Positions 1-58,861 of a DNA stretch of 64,000 nucleotides are shown piece by piece. Source of the DNA: Luscinia megarhynchos (taxonomy: Eukaryota > Chordata > Aves > Passeriformes > Turdidae). Both the position numbers and the translations under genes were made by a program. The notes below the pieces were generated by a model. That model was not told where the DNA came from and ran no database searches. It saw only the letters and a program-made list of their open reading frames with translations. Position 1 is the stretch's first letter. The number at the start of each line of letters is the position of its first letter. The stretch is from NCBI GenBank assembly GCA_034336665.1, contig CM067570.1, positions 16,723,502 through 16,787,501 on the forward strand, read 5' to 3'.

Positions 1-24746
<24,746 letters not shown>

Positions 24747-25540
24747 TTTCCTGTCGTATTCTAAAAGAATGTAAATTCTCTCTTCTGGGTGTTGGTCAGT
24801 AGATCTAGGAGAGGAGTTTGAAAAGGCAGTGTCTGTTTTCACAGTTGGAGGCCAAACCTCTGGCAGACTTTTTTTTTTCCTACATACTTTTGGAAACTGT
24901 GCCAAATTTCAAAGGCTTTCTATAAAATTGAAACCACACTTTTGGGGAAGTTCTTGGACCAGAAACGGACAGTGGGAGGCTATCGGGGTGGTGATTATGT
25001 ACTTCCCAGCAATGTGAGCTGTAACCAACATCTGCTTACACTAACTTGAGGTTTTATGACTCATCAGATACTTGACATGCACTGTTTTTCTCTGAAAAGT
25101 ATCTACTGTGTTTTTTGGCAATTCCCACCTTCTCAGGACATAGTCATGACTGTATTTCTACTCTCTACAGAGAAATTAGAAGAAAATCCCATAGCTTTAT
25201 TGTTTATGTAGCATTCACATATGTTTACTTTTAGAAATAATAAATGATGGCACAAGAATGCAAAACAAGCAGCAGAAACAGATACTGTTTAATGTCTTCC
25301 ACATGTGAGGAGAATGCTGTTTTTCCCTGAAACTATGCACATCTATAGGCTACGTAGGAGAGCTCAGAGAAGCAAATACATACAGGCCCAGCGGAAATTC
25401 TGAAATAGTTCTCCAACCATCAATTACACCTATTTTATTTAGCCCACTGAAATGAGGTCAGCTGAAAACTGGGAAAACTCCGGAGACCGCAGCGTCAAGT
25501 TACATAACCCATTCCTCAGGAGAGCGGAGAAAGGCTGGAA
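24747..25540. other. FAP 5' flank: UTR and proximal promoter region
   Basis: Upstream of the FAP ATG on the minus strand. It should contain the 5'UTR and core promoter, but I see no convincing TATA box or initiator and cannot place the start site. No other gene is seen. Confidence 0.4.
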
Positions 25541-25544
25541 AAGG

Positions 25545-25830
25545 ATAGAAGTCTGCCGTGCTCGGTCCCAGACGTTACCCACACGCCGCGGCTGGCGGTG
25601 ACCCCGGCCCGGCCCGAGCTGCGCCCTGAGGGACCCGACCCGGCGCGGTCCGGTCCGACCCCAGCAGCGCCCTGAAGCACCCGAGCACCGCCCTGAGGGA
25701 CCCGGCCCGGCCCGGCACGGCACAGCACAGCACGGCACAGCCGGCTGAGGGAGCAGCGCCGCCCGCGGGAGGGGCCGCGGGAGGGAACGGCGGGGCCGGC
25801 GCCGCGCCCCCTGGCGGCACACCGCACACA
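25545..25830. promoter_or_regulatory. CpG-rich island upstream of FAP
   Basis: Base composition switches abruptly from AT-rich to GC-rich with many CpGs (CCGCGG, GGCGCGG, CCGGCGCCG). A motif of the form GCGCCCTGAGGGACCCG recurs three times (near 25621, 25669 and 25691) with small changes. It lies 0.8-1.1 kb upstream of the FAP start codon and abuts a minisatellite. It could be a promoter, a satellite-edge artefact, or both. Confidence 0.5.
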
Positions 25831-26550
25831 CGCGGGACAGGGGGACACGGGCACAGGGACACACGGGGACAGGGGGACACACACGGGGACAGGGGGACAC
25901 ACACGGGGACAGGGGGACACGGGACAGGGACACACACACGGGGATAGGGACACACGGGGACAGGGGGACACGGGGAACACGGACACACACACGGGGACAG
26001 GGACACACACACGGGGACAGGGACACACAGGGACAGGGACACACACGGGGACACACACAGGGATAGAGAGACACACAGGGACAGGGACACACACACGGGG
26101 ACAGGGACACACAGGGACAGGGACACACACGGGGACACACACAGGGATAGAGAGACACACAGGGACAGGGACACACACAGAGGGATAGAGACACACACAC
26201 GGGGACAGGGACACACACGGGGATAGAGACACACACGGGGACACACACGGGGATAGAGACACACAGGGACACACACGGGGACAGGGCCACACACGGGGAT
26301 AGCGACACATGGGGATAGAGACACACAGAGACAGGGACACACACACGGGGACAGGGGGACACGGGGACAGGGACACACGGGACAGGGACACACGGGGACA
26401 GGGCCACACACAGGGAAATGGGCTCAGGGACATGGACACACAGTATGTACACAGACACATGGACACAGACACAGCATACAGACACACACATAAATGGACA
26501 TAAACACATACACATATATTAGACACACACAGACACACACACATACATGG
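25823..26550. repeat. GGGACACAC minisatellite with 84-bp higher-order unit
   Basis: Tandem variants of GGGACAGGGACACACACAC and GGGATAGAGACACACA run for about 600 bp and decay into CACATA-type sequence near 26550. A block beginning GGGGACACACACAGGGATAG at 26047 repeats at 26131, an 84-base period. Reading the other strand gives long Cys/Pro/Val/Ser-rich open frames in all phases, which are repeat artefacts. Confidence 0.9.
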
Positions 26551-29300
26551 GAAATGTCACCTGCCAAAGAAGGCCACAATCTGACAGAATATTCATATAA
26601 AATTTAGGGCTGGTGACTGAAGTTGGGCTTAAGTGTGTTGATTTGGCATGCAGAGTCTGATGACTCCCCTCACCTTTCTCCCTGCTGGGACAGAATTCAT
26701 TTTCTTCTGAGGAAAGGAGTCTGCAATGGTGGTGCCTCTGCGTGAAAAGTCAGGCACTGATTTTTCAGAGGAAGTTAACAATGATCAAGTACCCACATCT
26801 TACTGAAATTCAGTAATTAATGGGTTTATCAACTCCTCTGGCTTCTCTGAAAACTGAAAATCTAGTAGATGAGATAGGTTTTCTGTCACACCAAATTGCC
26901 CAGCAGAACTTGAGCTAACTATGGAGTACTTATCACACAGAAAAAAAATATTTAATATATTATCCCTCAAGTGGCCAAGTTACCACCTTAGCTTAACAGC
27001 ATGGGCTGTAATTTGAATCCTAATTGTTACACCAGCCTTCATGAGGCAGAACTGATCTGGGCAGTATTTTGGCAATATTCATTCCGTTAGACTTGGAGAG
27101 AGAATTTTTGAAAATATTAAAATTCATCATGTGGAAAAAACAATGATATGAAACACGCCTTATTTTCTCATAAAAAATTCAGTTCCCCTCTCTCTGCAGT
27201 TCTTGACACAATAATAAATTACAAGTTAAACAAGATGAAGTTTCTAAATAAGATCCATTGTGGTGATGTAAGACATGCAGGACAAAAAGGTTGAAAAGGC
27301 TAAAATACATTGTTTATGTATATATTTGTTTATACAGTGCTTGTATATACCTTTTTGTATATACATTGTTTATGTATATTGTTTGTTATGTAAAAATACA
27401 CTCTGTAATAAGGGCAGAACTCAGCTCAAAACCAGTAGTTTTCCTAACAAGATAAACCTGCAGCTACTCAAAATTTCCATAACAGAAAAGAATTGTGACA
27501 AAAGAATTTTTCCCTTGTAACTCATGCTTCCTATTCGTATTTCCAAACTGCTACTTGTTTCCTAGCATTCCATAATTAATGCTGTTTGTATTTTCAATAA
27601 CATGGTTCAGATAAATACATTTTTTCCTACCAACATTGGTTATTTCTGACAACCAGAACATCAAAAAATTGCAAATGTAGGATTTTGATCAGGCTAGTTT
27701 TCCATTCCAAATATGCAGCTTCTTCTAATGAATGCATACTTAGAGAATGCTTCAAAGGAAATGATTCAATCTCACATGATCTAAAAGGCTTTACAAAATG
27801 ACTTTATTCTGCATACTATGTATTTGTCTACTTCAGAAATAAAATTACTGAGGCATGAGTTTTAATAAGATTCACAATGGTTGCAGATTAGAGGAAAAAT
27901 ATTATCTGTCATAGAATGATCTTTACAAGCTTTGTAGAACTATTGCTGATGTCTGAACTCCCTTCTCAGGACTAGTAGTAGTGAGGAAGCAAACAGCAAT
28001 TCTTTCAACAGCCAAACTTTTCCTAACTTCTGCAACATAAGGAACCCATAATGTAAGAGAAAAAAAGTGTAAGAAAGTTAGAAAGAGGTTAAGTCACTTG
28101 GAAAAATGGACAAATTATGGAAGAGAAAGCATACTCAGTTTGGCCAGCAGCTACACAAATAGTCATGCAACTACTCACAGGTTTCTGAAGTATTTACTCT
28201 TCACACATGAGGAAATGCAGATTTACAGATGAAGATTGTGCATGACATCAGACCAAAAGGAGACAGAGCAATGAACATACAAATGAGGTGGACCCAGTTC
28301 TTAAGCAGACACACACAGAGGTAGACAAATCCCAATAGACTAAGTTTTTTTTCCTTTCCACATTGACGAACTAATAAAAGCTGTAAGTAGTAAAGACAAT
28401 CAGAATTTGTAACACTCCCTGGAGGATGTTGGGTCCCTAAAGGCAATAAATGCAGAGGTAAGCAGAAGATAAATACAACAATTTAGCTTGTTTTTTATAA
28501 CTTCACACTTCCTGCATGGGCAATACACACAATACACACTTCCTGCATAGGTGTGTTTGACAGCCCCATTCAGAGAAAATAACTTGATTAGAAATTCATT
28601 ACCCTGCACACCAGCAGGATTAATTTGAGGTTCATTATGCATTGTGCTGAAGTGAGATTGTGCAAACACTCTTTAAACTTCAGTGACAATGTGGCAGTCA
28701 CGCTAGGAACTGGGAGTGTAACAACAGCACTCAGGTGAACTACAAGAAGTCCAGGCATGTTTGTCATACAGGTCCATAGCATAAGTGCAGAAATTAATCT
28801 GCTTTTGTTGCTTCAGTAAAGGGAAGTATCAAAAGCTCATATTTCAAAAAATCTACTCAGCATGGAAAATCTGATTGAAGACCCAGCAGCAATCTATGAA
28901 ATGACGTAGTATTTTTTACCAGCATTTTACACGTCTTTAGAAGAACTGAATAAATAAATTCAGATACTAAATGCTATGTACAGTGTATTATATTGCATTT
29001 ATGTACCTGTAACAACTCATTATTAAAGAAATCCAGAGATGGTCCAGATGATGAATGGTATCTGGATGATTTCCCAAGAGGCTACTCTAATAATTAATTC
29101 AATTACTGTTGTAACAACAAACAAACCTTCCTTCCACTCTCCAATATCTTACTTGCAAAAAAAGGGAGGGGGGAGCGGGCAAGAAATCTGTCCATGAGAT
29201 AAATATGGAGAAACATTATGCTATTTTTACAGTCAGAATACCACCATCCTTTAAATTTCTAGGGTGAAGCTATGGTATTGTTATTGTCTAAATACTTCCA
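26551..29300. other. FAP-IFIH1 intergenic sequence, no gene seen
   Basis: About 2.7 kb with only short open frames lacking coding character. I recognise no exon, RNA gene or repeat family here. Confidence 0.5.
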
Positions 29301-29339
29301 GTGGACAGTATTACAGTTGGCAAAGGTTAGTTATAGCAA

Positions 29340-29345
29340 TTTATT
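29340..29345 (-). terminator. IFIH1: Possible distal poly(A) signal of IFIH1
   Basis: AATAAA on the minus strand about 660 bases after the IFIH1 stop codon. It is a plausible end for a normal-length 3'UTR, but the hexamer is common in AT-rich DNA. Confidence 0.3.
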
Positions 29346-29983
29346 GAAAAAAATACACACCTCATTAGGTAGCCAATCTAACAATCCTATGAAACTAACA
29401 CACAGAGAGTCACTTTGGCAATGTGCATCTTGGACACTAAAATAATCAGTTTCAGGTTAAGGGCTTGATTTTTTGGAATGTCATCTAAGGGAAACTTAAT
29501 TTTAGTCTTTCAAAATGTATGAACTTTCAGCTACATTTATGAAGGAACTCAGTCATGAAAACATTGATGTAGCAACAGTGATTCAGAAATAATGGGTAAT
29601 ATCTTCTTTACGTGGCTCTTTTAAGATACTTTATCTTCATGAAGAAAATAATGACCATGGCATATCTTAAGGTCTCTTTTCAATGTTCTGGGATTGACAA
29701 GAGGTCATCTAACACACTTTTGGCAGTGTTGTCACCCTGTAGTGAACAGAGACAGCAGTTTGTTCCATAAATACATATGACTGCAATGCATTTGCCGTCT
29801 CTGTCCAGGAGTAAAAATCTGAGTGAAGAAGCAGCTGTGTGACTTTGTCCTTCTCCTTTGTTGCTTAACTTTTTGTCTTCAAGACAATTCCCTTATGTTC
29901 AGGAGCTTTCACAGTGCTTATGATGCAGCATTATCTATGGAACACAGGAGCTTCTGATCAACGGAGACAAGTTGAAAAAGGCT

Positions 29984-29989
29984 TTTATT
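29984..29989 (-). terminator. IFIH1: Possible proximal poly(A) signal of IFIH1
   Basis: AATAAA on the minus strand only 15 bases after the TAA stop. If used it would give an unusually short 3'UTR. It could be fortuitous. Confidence 0.3.
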
Positions 29990-30003
29990 TTCATTCTAAG
30001 TCC

Positions 30004-52550
<22,547 letters not shown>

Positions 52551-52696
52551 GGCGCAGCGCGGCCGCGAACCCACCGCGGGCCCGGCCCGGCCCGGCGCCG
52601 CTTTCGGTTTCGTCGGGAGGCGGTGCGTGAGGGCCCGGCCCGCGGGACAGGGCGCAGCTCCGCGCCTGGCACCGCTCAGCGCCGCTCCTCGGTGCT

Positions 52697-52708
52697 GGAA
52701 ACGAAACT
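52697..52708 (+). promoter_or_regulatory. IFIH1: ISRE/IRF-like element 1 upstream of IFIH1
   Basis: GGAAACGAAACT contains the IRF core AANNGAAA and resembles interferon-stimulated response elements. It lies about 150 bases upstream of the IFIH1 ATG, in line with interferon induction of this gene in vertebrates. Confidence 0.6.
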
Positions 52709-52726
52709 TTTGGCACGAAAGCTTTT

Positions 52727-52737
52727 GGAAACGAAAG
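52727..52737 (+). promoter_or_regulatory. IFIH1: IRF-like element 2 upstream of IFIH1
   Basis: GGAAACGAAAG repeats the core of element 1. Between them CACGAAAGC (52714-52722) is a third, weaker copy, each set within CTTTTGG spacers at about 15-base steps. Confidence 0.5.
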
Positions 52738-52782
52738 CTTTGACAGTAACCGTGAGCTGAAAATGCCAACCATAAACAGAAA

Positions 52783-52796
52783 CACTTTCACTTTCC
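52783..52796 (-). promoter_or_regulatory. IFIH1: ISRE-like element 3 upstream of IFIH1
   Basis: On the gene-sense strand GGAAAGTGAAAGTG fits GAAANNGAAA, the classical IRF/ISRE pattern, about 235 bases upstream of the ATG. Confidence 0.6.
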
Positions 52797-52799
52797 AGC

Positions 52800-53555
52800 T
52801 CGAGAGCTCCCGGGCTGCCCCGAGCGTGTCTGAGTTTGGGCCCAGGCACGCACTGCAGCAGTGAGGAGCTCGGTTGGGGTCGGAGCTGTTGGGAGTCTCT
52901 CCCTGCAATGCGGTTTCACTCATACCGTACATGTCACTGAGCTTCAGAAGCTCTCCTGCTTTCCATTGTGGGGATTTGAGGAACCTCAGTGTGATTCTGT
53001 GCGGGAAAAACTGGACTTCTGAACTTTAAATTAATATGATTTTGCAGAAGCTGATTTATTGTTTACAATTTACCTTAGTTATACATTTTTAGAACTATTA
53101 CTTTACAATTGGTAATTTTAGGATATTGACCTACCCATTTAAACTCTTGAAAGTCTGTAATTGGTGGTCTTCAGGATCTTAGCCGCCTCCCATTATCTTG
53201 AATCTTTTTATCTTGGTATTTTTCATTTTCAATTTCTTCTCTCCTGATTTAGCATAGTTTATGTTCCAGTGGCCTTAGGGGAGTTTTAAACAAGTTAGCG
53301 AAAAACTCTTAAAATTTTCTCATGTTGTGCACTTGTTATAAACACTGTCTTAAACTAAGAAATGTACAAAAAAACCAGCTAGTGTGTGAAAGAAGCATGT
53401 GAACGGACAGCAAAATACAGAAGAAAACTGAACAGCAAAACACAGCAACTAAATATAGTTTTTGGCTGGTGCACACACACAAGGCTTAGATTTGTACAAA
53501 CATGTTTGCTGGGGTTTAAACCTTGTTCAGCATTACAACAATTCTGAGGTAATGC
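52800..53555. other. IFIH1 upstream flank, no gene seen
   Basis: No gene, repeat or recognisable element. GCA (grancalcin), which follows IFIH1 in mammals, is not found here. Confidence 0.5.
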
Positions 53556-53559
53556 AAAA

Positions 53560-53760
53560 TGATAAACAGAGAGTGTCTGGGTTACTGTGCTCAGTTTTGG
53601 TCCAGGACAGTTCAAGAGACTGAAAAATTGGAGTGGCCAGAGGCCAACAGGATTGGAGAGCCTTGCATGTCTTTGAAAGAACTGCATTTATAAAGCCTGG
53701 GGAAAAGAAGGGTCGGGGGAGATCCAACCACAGTGATATCTGGGTGTTACAAAGATAAAT
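53560..53760 (+). mobile_element. Degenerate CR1-like LINE fragment (upstream part)
   Basis: Resembles the avian CR1 consensus: GTTACTGTGCTCAGTTTTGG, GAGTGGCCAGAGGCC, GCCTGGGGAAAAGAAGG in the expected order. No open frame remains. Confidence 0.6.
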
Positions 53761-53899
53761 TACTTGCTGACAGAATTGCCTTATTAAGGTCCAGGGCCTG
53801 GCATGTTTCAGTGATCTCAGACCTAGGGGGAGGTTAACAAAGCCTGGGAACAGGGATATATCAGTGACAGCAGATACAAAGAACACAGAATTTATGGGC

Positions 53900-54375
53900 C
53901 TCAAGGACTTTTAGCAGGACTCCCAAGGTAAGGAAGAAACTAATGACAGCAGCTCAGCAACTGTGCTGAGATCAGCTCCGACTGGGGAGAAGGTAATTCT
54001 GGCAGGGGAGATTGCACCACTGATTCACAGACCATCAATCCAGGAAATCACTGGCTCAGAAGAAGAGAAAGGCTGGGCATGTGGACAAATCAGCACAAGA
54101 AGTGAGGGAAATAATTTAACCAATAGAAGAAAGTATACTAATTAATGTGAAAACTATGTAGCTTGTAGCCAATGAGCATTAATGCCTTTGTATAAAAATG
54201 TTGATAATCATGGTGCTGGCCTTGAGAATTTGCCACCAAGCACATCTTTCTGTGCAAGGCAGAACTGTACAAAAATCAAATACCTTGATTCTGTGTGTAG
54301 ATCAGCTTCTTGCAAACTGGGTGAAAGAACCTACTTTGGGACACCAACAGTTCTTCAGCTCCTAAAAGTTGTATG
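53900..54375 (+). mobile_element. LTR-like insertion splitting the CR1 fragment
   Basis: This segment interrupts two collinear CR1-like pieces. It carries two CCAAT boxes (AACCAATAG, AGCCAATGAG), a TATA-like GTATAAAAATG near 54190, and downstream CAAATACCTTGATTCTG resembling an LTR poly(A)/U5 region. This fits a solo LTR of an old endogenous retrovirus. Ends and target-site duplication are not resolved, and no viral coding sequence is seen. Confidence 0.4.
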
Positions 54376-54384
54376 ATTCTTCAT

Positions 54385-54635
54385 TGGGGTACACAGGACA
54401 AAGGGAACTGGAATATGTTTCTTTAGAAGAAATTATGTTGAGGTGTAAGGAGAAAATATCCACTCTAGAAACAATTAGACTTGGGAATATATTGCTCAGA
54501 GAAGTAGCAGAAATTTCCTCAATAGAAATATTCAACACTTGGCTTGATAGTGTTGTTGATTTAATGTCTTGCTTTTAAAAGAAAGCCAGCTGTCTCCAGA
54601 GGTCCTTTCCCACCCTAAATTCTCTGTAGTTCAAA
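54385..54635 (+). mobile_element. Degenerate CR1-like LINE fragment (3' part)
   Basis: Shows the CR1 3' order: GGACAAAGGGAA, ACTGGAATATGTTTC, TTGCTCAGAGAAGT, AAATATTCAACACTTGG, GAGGTCCTTTCCCACCCTAA. Collinear with the 53560 fragment, so probably one element. Confidence 0.6.
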
Positions 54636-54639
54636 TTGT

Positions 54640-55440
54640 AACCTCAGCTGCTTGTCATGTTGAGATGTGCTGCAGTAGCCTGCTCTCAGAGGAGCTTCCT
54701 TCAGCTGGAGGCTTCTTTTGTAGAAGAACTTAATTTGCTTTTACTTTCATTTCATTGTTTTTTTCTGCTTAGCTCCAGTTTCACTGTTACTTCATAATGA
54801 CTTTTCCATTTCTGCTTTGTGCAAGTTTCCCTTGAAAGATTTCTGTAAAAAGCATAATTTCTTTCCCCCCACTACTTTTTCCTCTGCCTCCAGCACCTTA
54901 GCTGGAAGATGCATGAGCCTTCCTTGCTGAGTCTCAGGAGCCCACAGGACTCCTGTGTGTGCAGATGGGTTGTTTGTGTGTTTTGCTTTGTTGTGTACAC
55001 TGTGGTGGTAAATCAGGCTGTGCATTAATCCCACAACAATCCTTTACTGGCTCTAAGAGTTTTCAGACATTAAAAGGACATTTGAGACTTCCAGAGGAAA
55101 AGATTGCTGCCTGTTTATTCCAGCTAGTGCGAGTTGCAGAGATGATGGCTGAGCTCCTGCTCTGACCATGGATAATGGAGATACCCTGACTCTACCGCTC
55201 TCCTGGACATTTACACTGATTTGTGAGACCTTTGCCCCTTTCAGATGTGATTGAAATTAGTGTCAGGGTTCATAGCAGTCGCTCTGGCAGGGCAGGGAGG
55301 AGCACTCGGTCTTCCCTCGCTGTGACAAAGGCTGCGCAGTGCCACCGCCCGGCCTCTCTACAGACCCGGCGCTGCCCTTCCCTGCTCGGCCGGGGAGCAG
55401 CGGGGAAGTCGGGATGTGGCCCAGCCGCGAAGGGTGCGGC
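54640..55440. other. Intergenic, no gene seen
   Basis: No coding or repeat signature recognised; becomes GC-rich towards the pentamer array. Confidence 0.5.
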
Positions 55441-55448
55441 ATCGCACC

Positions 55449-55735
55449 TCACCGCACAGCACGGCACCGCACGGCACAGCACAGCACAAAGCACGGCACC
55501 GCGCAGCACGGCACGCACAAAGCACGGCACGGCACAGCACCGCACAGCACCGCACAGCACAGCACAGCACAGCACAGCACAGCACCGCACAGCACAGCAC
55601 AGCACAGCACAGCACAGCACAGCACCGCACAGCACAGCACCGCACAGCACAGCACAGCACCACAAAGCACGGCACCGCACAGCACGGCACGGCACAGCAC
55701 GGCACAGCACAGCACAGCACCGCCCACCGTCACAG
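55449..55735. repeat. AGCAC pentanucleotide satellite
   Basis: About 55 tandem five-base units, mostly ACAGC/AGCAC with CGCAC, GGCAC and AAAGC variants. Because five is not a multiple of three, every frame is open and gives false repeat proteins on both strands. Confidence 0.93.
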
Positions 55736-55739
55736 TGCA

Positions 55740-57815
55740 CACAGCACATCACTGCACTGCACCGTGCAGTGTACTTTCTTACACTGGGTTCACAGTGTAA
55801 GAATATTTAACAGAGAGGATAGAAAGATGAGGCATGCTGTTCTGCAGGTGTGGTATTAAGTACACCAGTTATGGGAGGAATCGTTCCTTCTGCTGTGCTG
55901 GTATTGCAGTCTCCTGCCGTTCTATTTGTGTTCAGCATTTTAGAGCTCAGCAGCTCCAATGAGAGGACATACAATTTATCAGTGGGCAAGACTCCAGTTG
56001 CTCCATTTCAGCAGGCAGCCAGAGGCCATGCCAAGCAGCGCATTTCAGCTTTTTGTATGTTACTTATGATGCTGGTGAATGAGACAGAAGCTTTGATGAG
56101 TGCTCACCAGAGAGACAAAATTGCTAGGATACAATCTGCAGCAGGAAAAGGGAAGAGGGGTTCATCTATGGGCAGCCAACAGTGAGGTGGAAGACCAGAA
56201 AATGCATTTGCAAAGTGAACAGCATGGGAACATGGAAGGAAAGAGGCATGCAGTATGCTTCCAGGAAACAGCAGAGATGGGCCAATCAAGACATGACTGT
56301 AAATCTGTGCCTGTAGTGTGCACATCCAAATAGTTCAGGTTGCTGCACAACTTAAGTATCGAAAAGCATCACAACCTCTCCTTTGCTTTAAATGTTGAAC
56401 TACACCCATAACTGGTAGGAGCCAATGAACTTCATTAAGCGCTATGCTGATCTGTACAGTCTCACCTCTCATACTTGAAGTGATTGTCCACATTGTTTTT
56501 GTAGTTTAGCTATTCCTGAATTTCCAGGAGACTTCTCTGTATCTATAGCTTATAATTTATATGTATTTTTAGCTACAGTTTTTTCATATACAGAGCCAAG
56601 TGTTCCTAAGTTCAAGCAAAGCCAAAAGTTGCTCCTAAAGTTCTGAAAGCTTCTATGGATATGTTACAACTCTGTTGGGTATACAACCCTTAACATTATT
56701 CCCAGTTTGATTTAAATAACACAGACCCATTTCTATCAAGTGAAAACCAGATTGGATTTATAGGGAGGCCTGCCCCATCAAAAGGCCTGCCCACAAAACC
56801 CTTCAACAAAATCACCTGCAAATAAAAGAGGCAATTTTTGCCGTTTAGAAAATTAACACATTTCCCAACTCAATGGTTTTTTACCTGTTTCTGGAAGAAA
56901 AAAGGTTGAAGCAGTGTGTCTTCATGTACTTCATTGAACTTCAACAAGAAAAGAAGTTACCTGAGAACGCAGATCTTTCTGTGGTAAGGATGAGGCAACT
57001 AGAGTGTTGCAACTAGACTGACATCTTTTCTGCATTTCTTAGGAGGCAGCTTCAAATTTCCATAACTTTATAAAGTCCCCTTTATTTGCACCATTTGAGA
57101 TTTTTTTTTTTCTTTTTTTGGTACAAGGACAAAGGAAGGAACAAAGTCTCTTTGAGCCAGAAAAAATGGAGTAAGAAGTGGAATTTTTCCTTCACTTAGA
57201 CTGACTGCAGTAGTTGTCACTCTTCCTATTCCCCAATGCTCCCTCCCCAGGCCACCTGTTTTGCTCAATCTCTTTGCAGCAATGAGAAATACCAAGTGAT
57301 AAAATTGCACAAAAGGCCTTTTTTAAAGCAATGCTCATGCATTATATTTTTTTATTAATTTTATTTTTAATTTATACCCGACGTTTTAGAATTTAGCATA
57401 ACCACAAGTGCCCTTTTAGAAAATGTGCTAACTTGTTTCATGTAACAGACATGAGTGTTAGTTACCAGGCTGAGATAGAGCAGAAATTGTTTACACTTCC
57501 TATTTAAAAAAAAAACCCAAACAACAAAACCTCCCAGAAGGTATTTTTTATGCAGCACTCCTGTTTCAATGGAGAATATGCAGGCAGAGATTCTGACTGG
57601 TCCCTAGTGGGAGGAAAGATGTGTGCTGATGTCTCCACAAACAATTTGATGGGTGAAGATATGGGTGTAAATGTCTTTGAAATGGGTCTTATGTCTTTAA
57701 TAACTTCAAGCAGCAAGTTTTTTGCAGAGCCCAGACAGCTTGGCTCCTGAAACAGGCAAGGATTTGCGCAAGCCCGAGTCTGAAATTTGGGGTAAAATGA
57801 GAGGTTCAAGGGGGG
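55740..57815. other. Intergenic, no gene seen
   Basis: Short open frames only. I looked for grancalcin EF-hand exons on both strands and recognised none. Confidence 0.5.
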
Positions 57816-57818
57816 ATA

Positions 57819-58080
57819 TGTGGTAGGCAGTTCAGGAAGGCTGTACCTTCCTAGTACCTAGTACCTTCCAACCTAGTACCTTCCTAGTACCTCAGCCAGC
57901 GGGGAAGAGAAGAGGGCAAGGTGCAGCCAGGAGTTTAGGATAAAAGGAAGCTGAGCCCTCCGAAACCGAGAGAGAGAGAAAACCCCGTGGGCATGTGCCC
58001 CAGTGGACTCTCTCCCTCCCTTTATTCAAATACAGTTTCAGGACTCCTCTGTCTCCTTTTTGGACATACATGTCTGGCAT
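57819..58080 (+). mobile_element. LTR-like element
   Basis: Begins TGTGGTAGGCAGTTC. It has a TATA-like GGATAAAAGG near 57940, then GAGAGAGAG, and an R/U5-like end with TTTATTCAAATACAG and TCTGTCTCC, reaching TCTGGCA near 58079. The layout resembles an avian solo LTR. No flanking duplication is confirmed. Confidence 0.4.
57843..57892. repeat. GTACCTTCCTA tandem repeat
   Basis: About four imperfect copies of GTACCTTCCTA with CTAGTACC variants, inside the LTR-like element. Confidence 0.8.
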
Positions 58081-58861
58081 TTGTGGATTACTTTTCCTGT
58101 TACTAGGATATGATCGTGCAAGGCACTGAGCAGTGCAGCCCTCCTGTCATCGTGATAGAAGAACAGTCGGCCTGTTGTAGTATTTGGACCTTTCAACAAT
58201 CAAAAGTAGCATGAGGCAGTAGAAAATTTGATCTATAGGAAGGGTTGGTTTATCTTTTCGGTGACAAAGGTATTGACTTAATTTTGGTATCCTTAAAAGC
58301 AAAGGTAAAGCAGAACTGTGCTCAGTAGCTCAACACACTAATTTTAAATGAGGAAAGATTCGCCCACCTTGGATTTATCTACTGGCTGTATATGGCTAAA
58401 GAGTCTTGTTTCATTCTGACCCCAACATATCTATGTGAGGGACAGCCACTATTACATCTCTCTGTAGCACTGATTTAGGACAGAGGGTTTAGGTTGGTTT
58501 TAGGTAAAATTTAAGAGCTCCCTCTCCAACTGGATTACATGATTTTTTGTAACCAGTTCTCATCCTAGAGGAATTTCACATTAAAGCTATAAGAATAGAA
58601 AATCATATGAACATTTAAAAATATTTGAAAGCAGTAATAAAAAGGTGATTTCCTCCTAAAATAAACACAACATTTGAAGCAGAATAATATTTTAATAAAA
58701 TTAAATCTAAATATTCACAAAGCATTATGCACATACAGTACATACTGTATTTAAAGCCTACAGACCTTAGATCAATTTATTCTAATGTAGTCAGCTTTGG
58801 ACACAAGCTAAGCTTACTCATTTTGTAATAAGAAAGTTTACAATTGTTCCTGAAAGTGATT

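Noticed and set aside
24910..24935. TATA-like sequence upstream of FAP
   Set aside because: On the FAP-sense strand it reads TTTTATAG, not a convincing TATA box, so the core promoter was left unplaced.
25823..26440. Possible CRISPR-like repeat-spacer array
   Set aside because: The units are contiguous variants of a short motif with no unique spacers, in a vertebrate gene context.
25439..26544. Minus-strand ORFs of 278-358 codons rich in Cys, Pro, Val and Ser
   Set aside because: They are translations of the GGGACACAC minisatellite, open in three frames at once, with no start context, splice logic or domain.
55223..55859. ORFs of 97-195 codons made of Ser-Thr-Ala-Gln-His or Cys-Ala-Val-Leu repeats
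   Set aside because: They come from the AGCAC pentamer array, which is open in all six frames.
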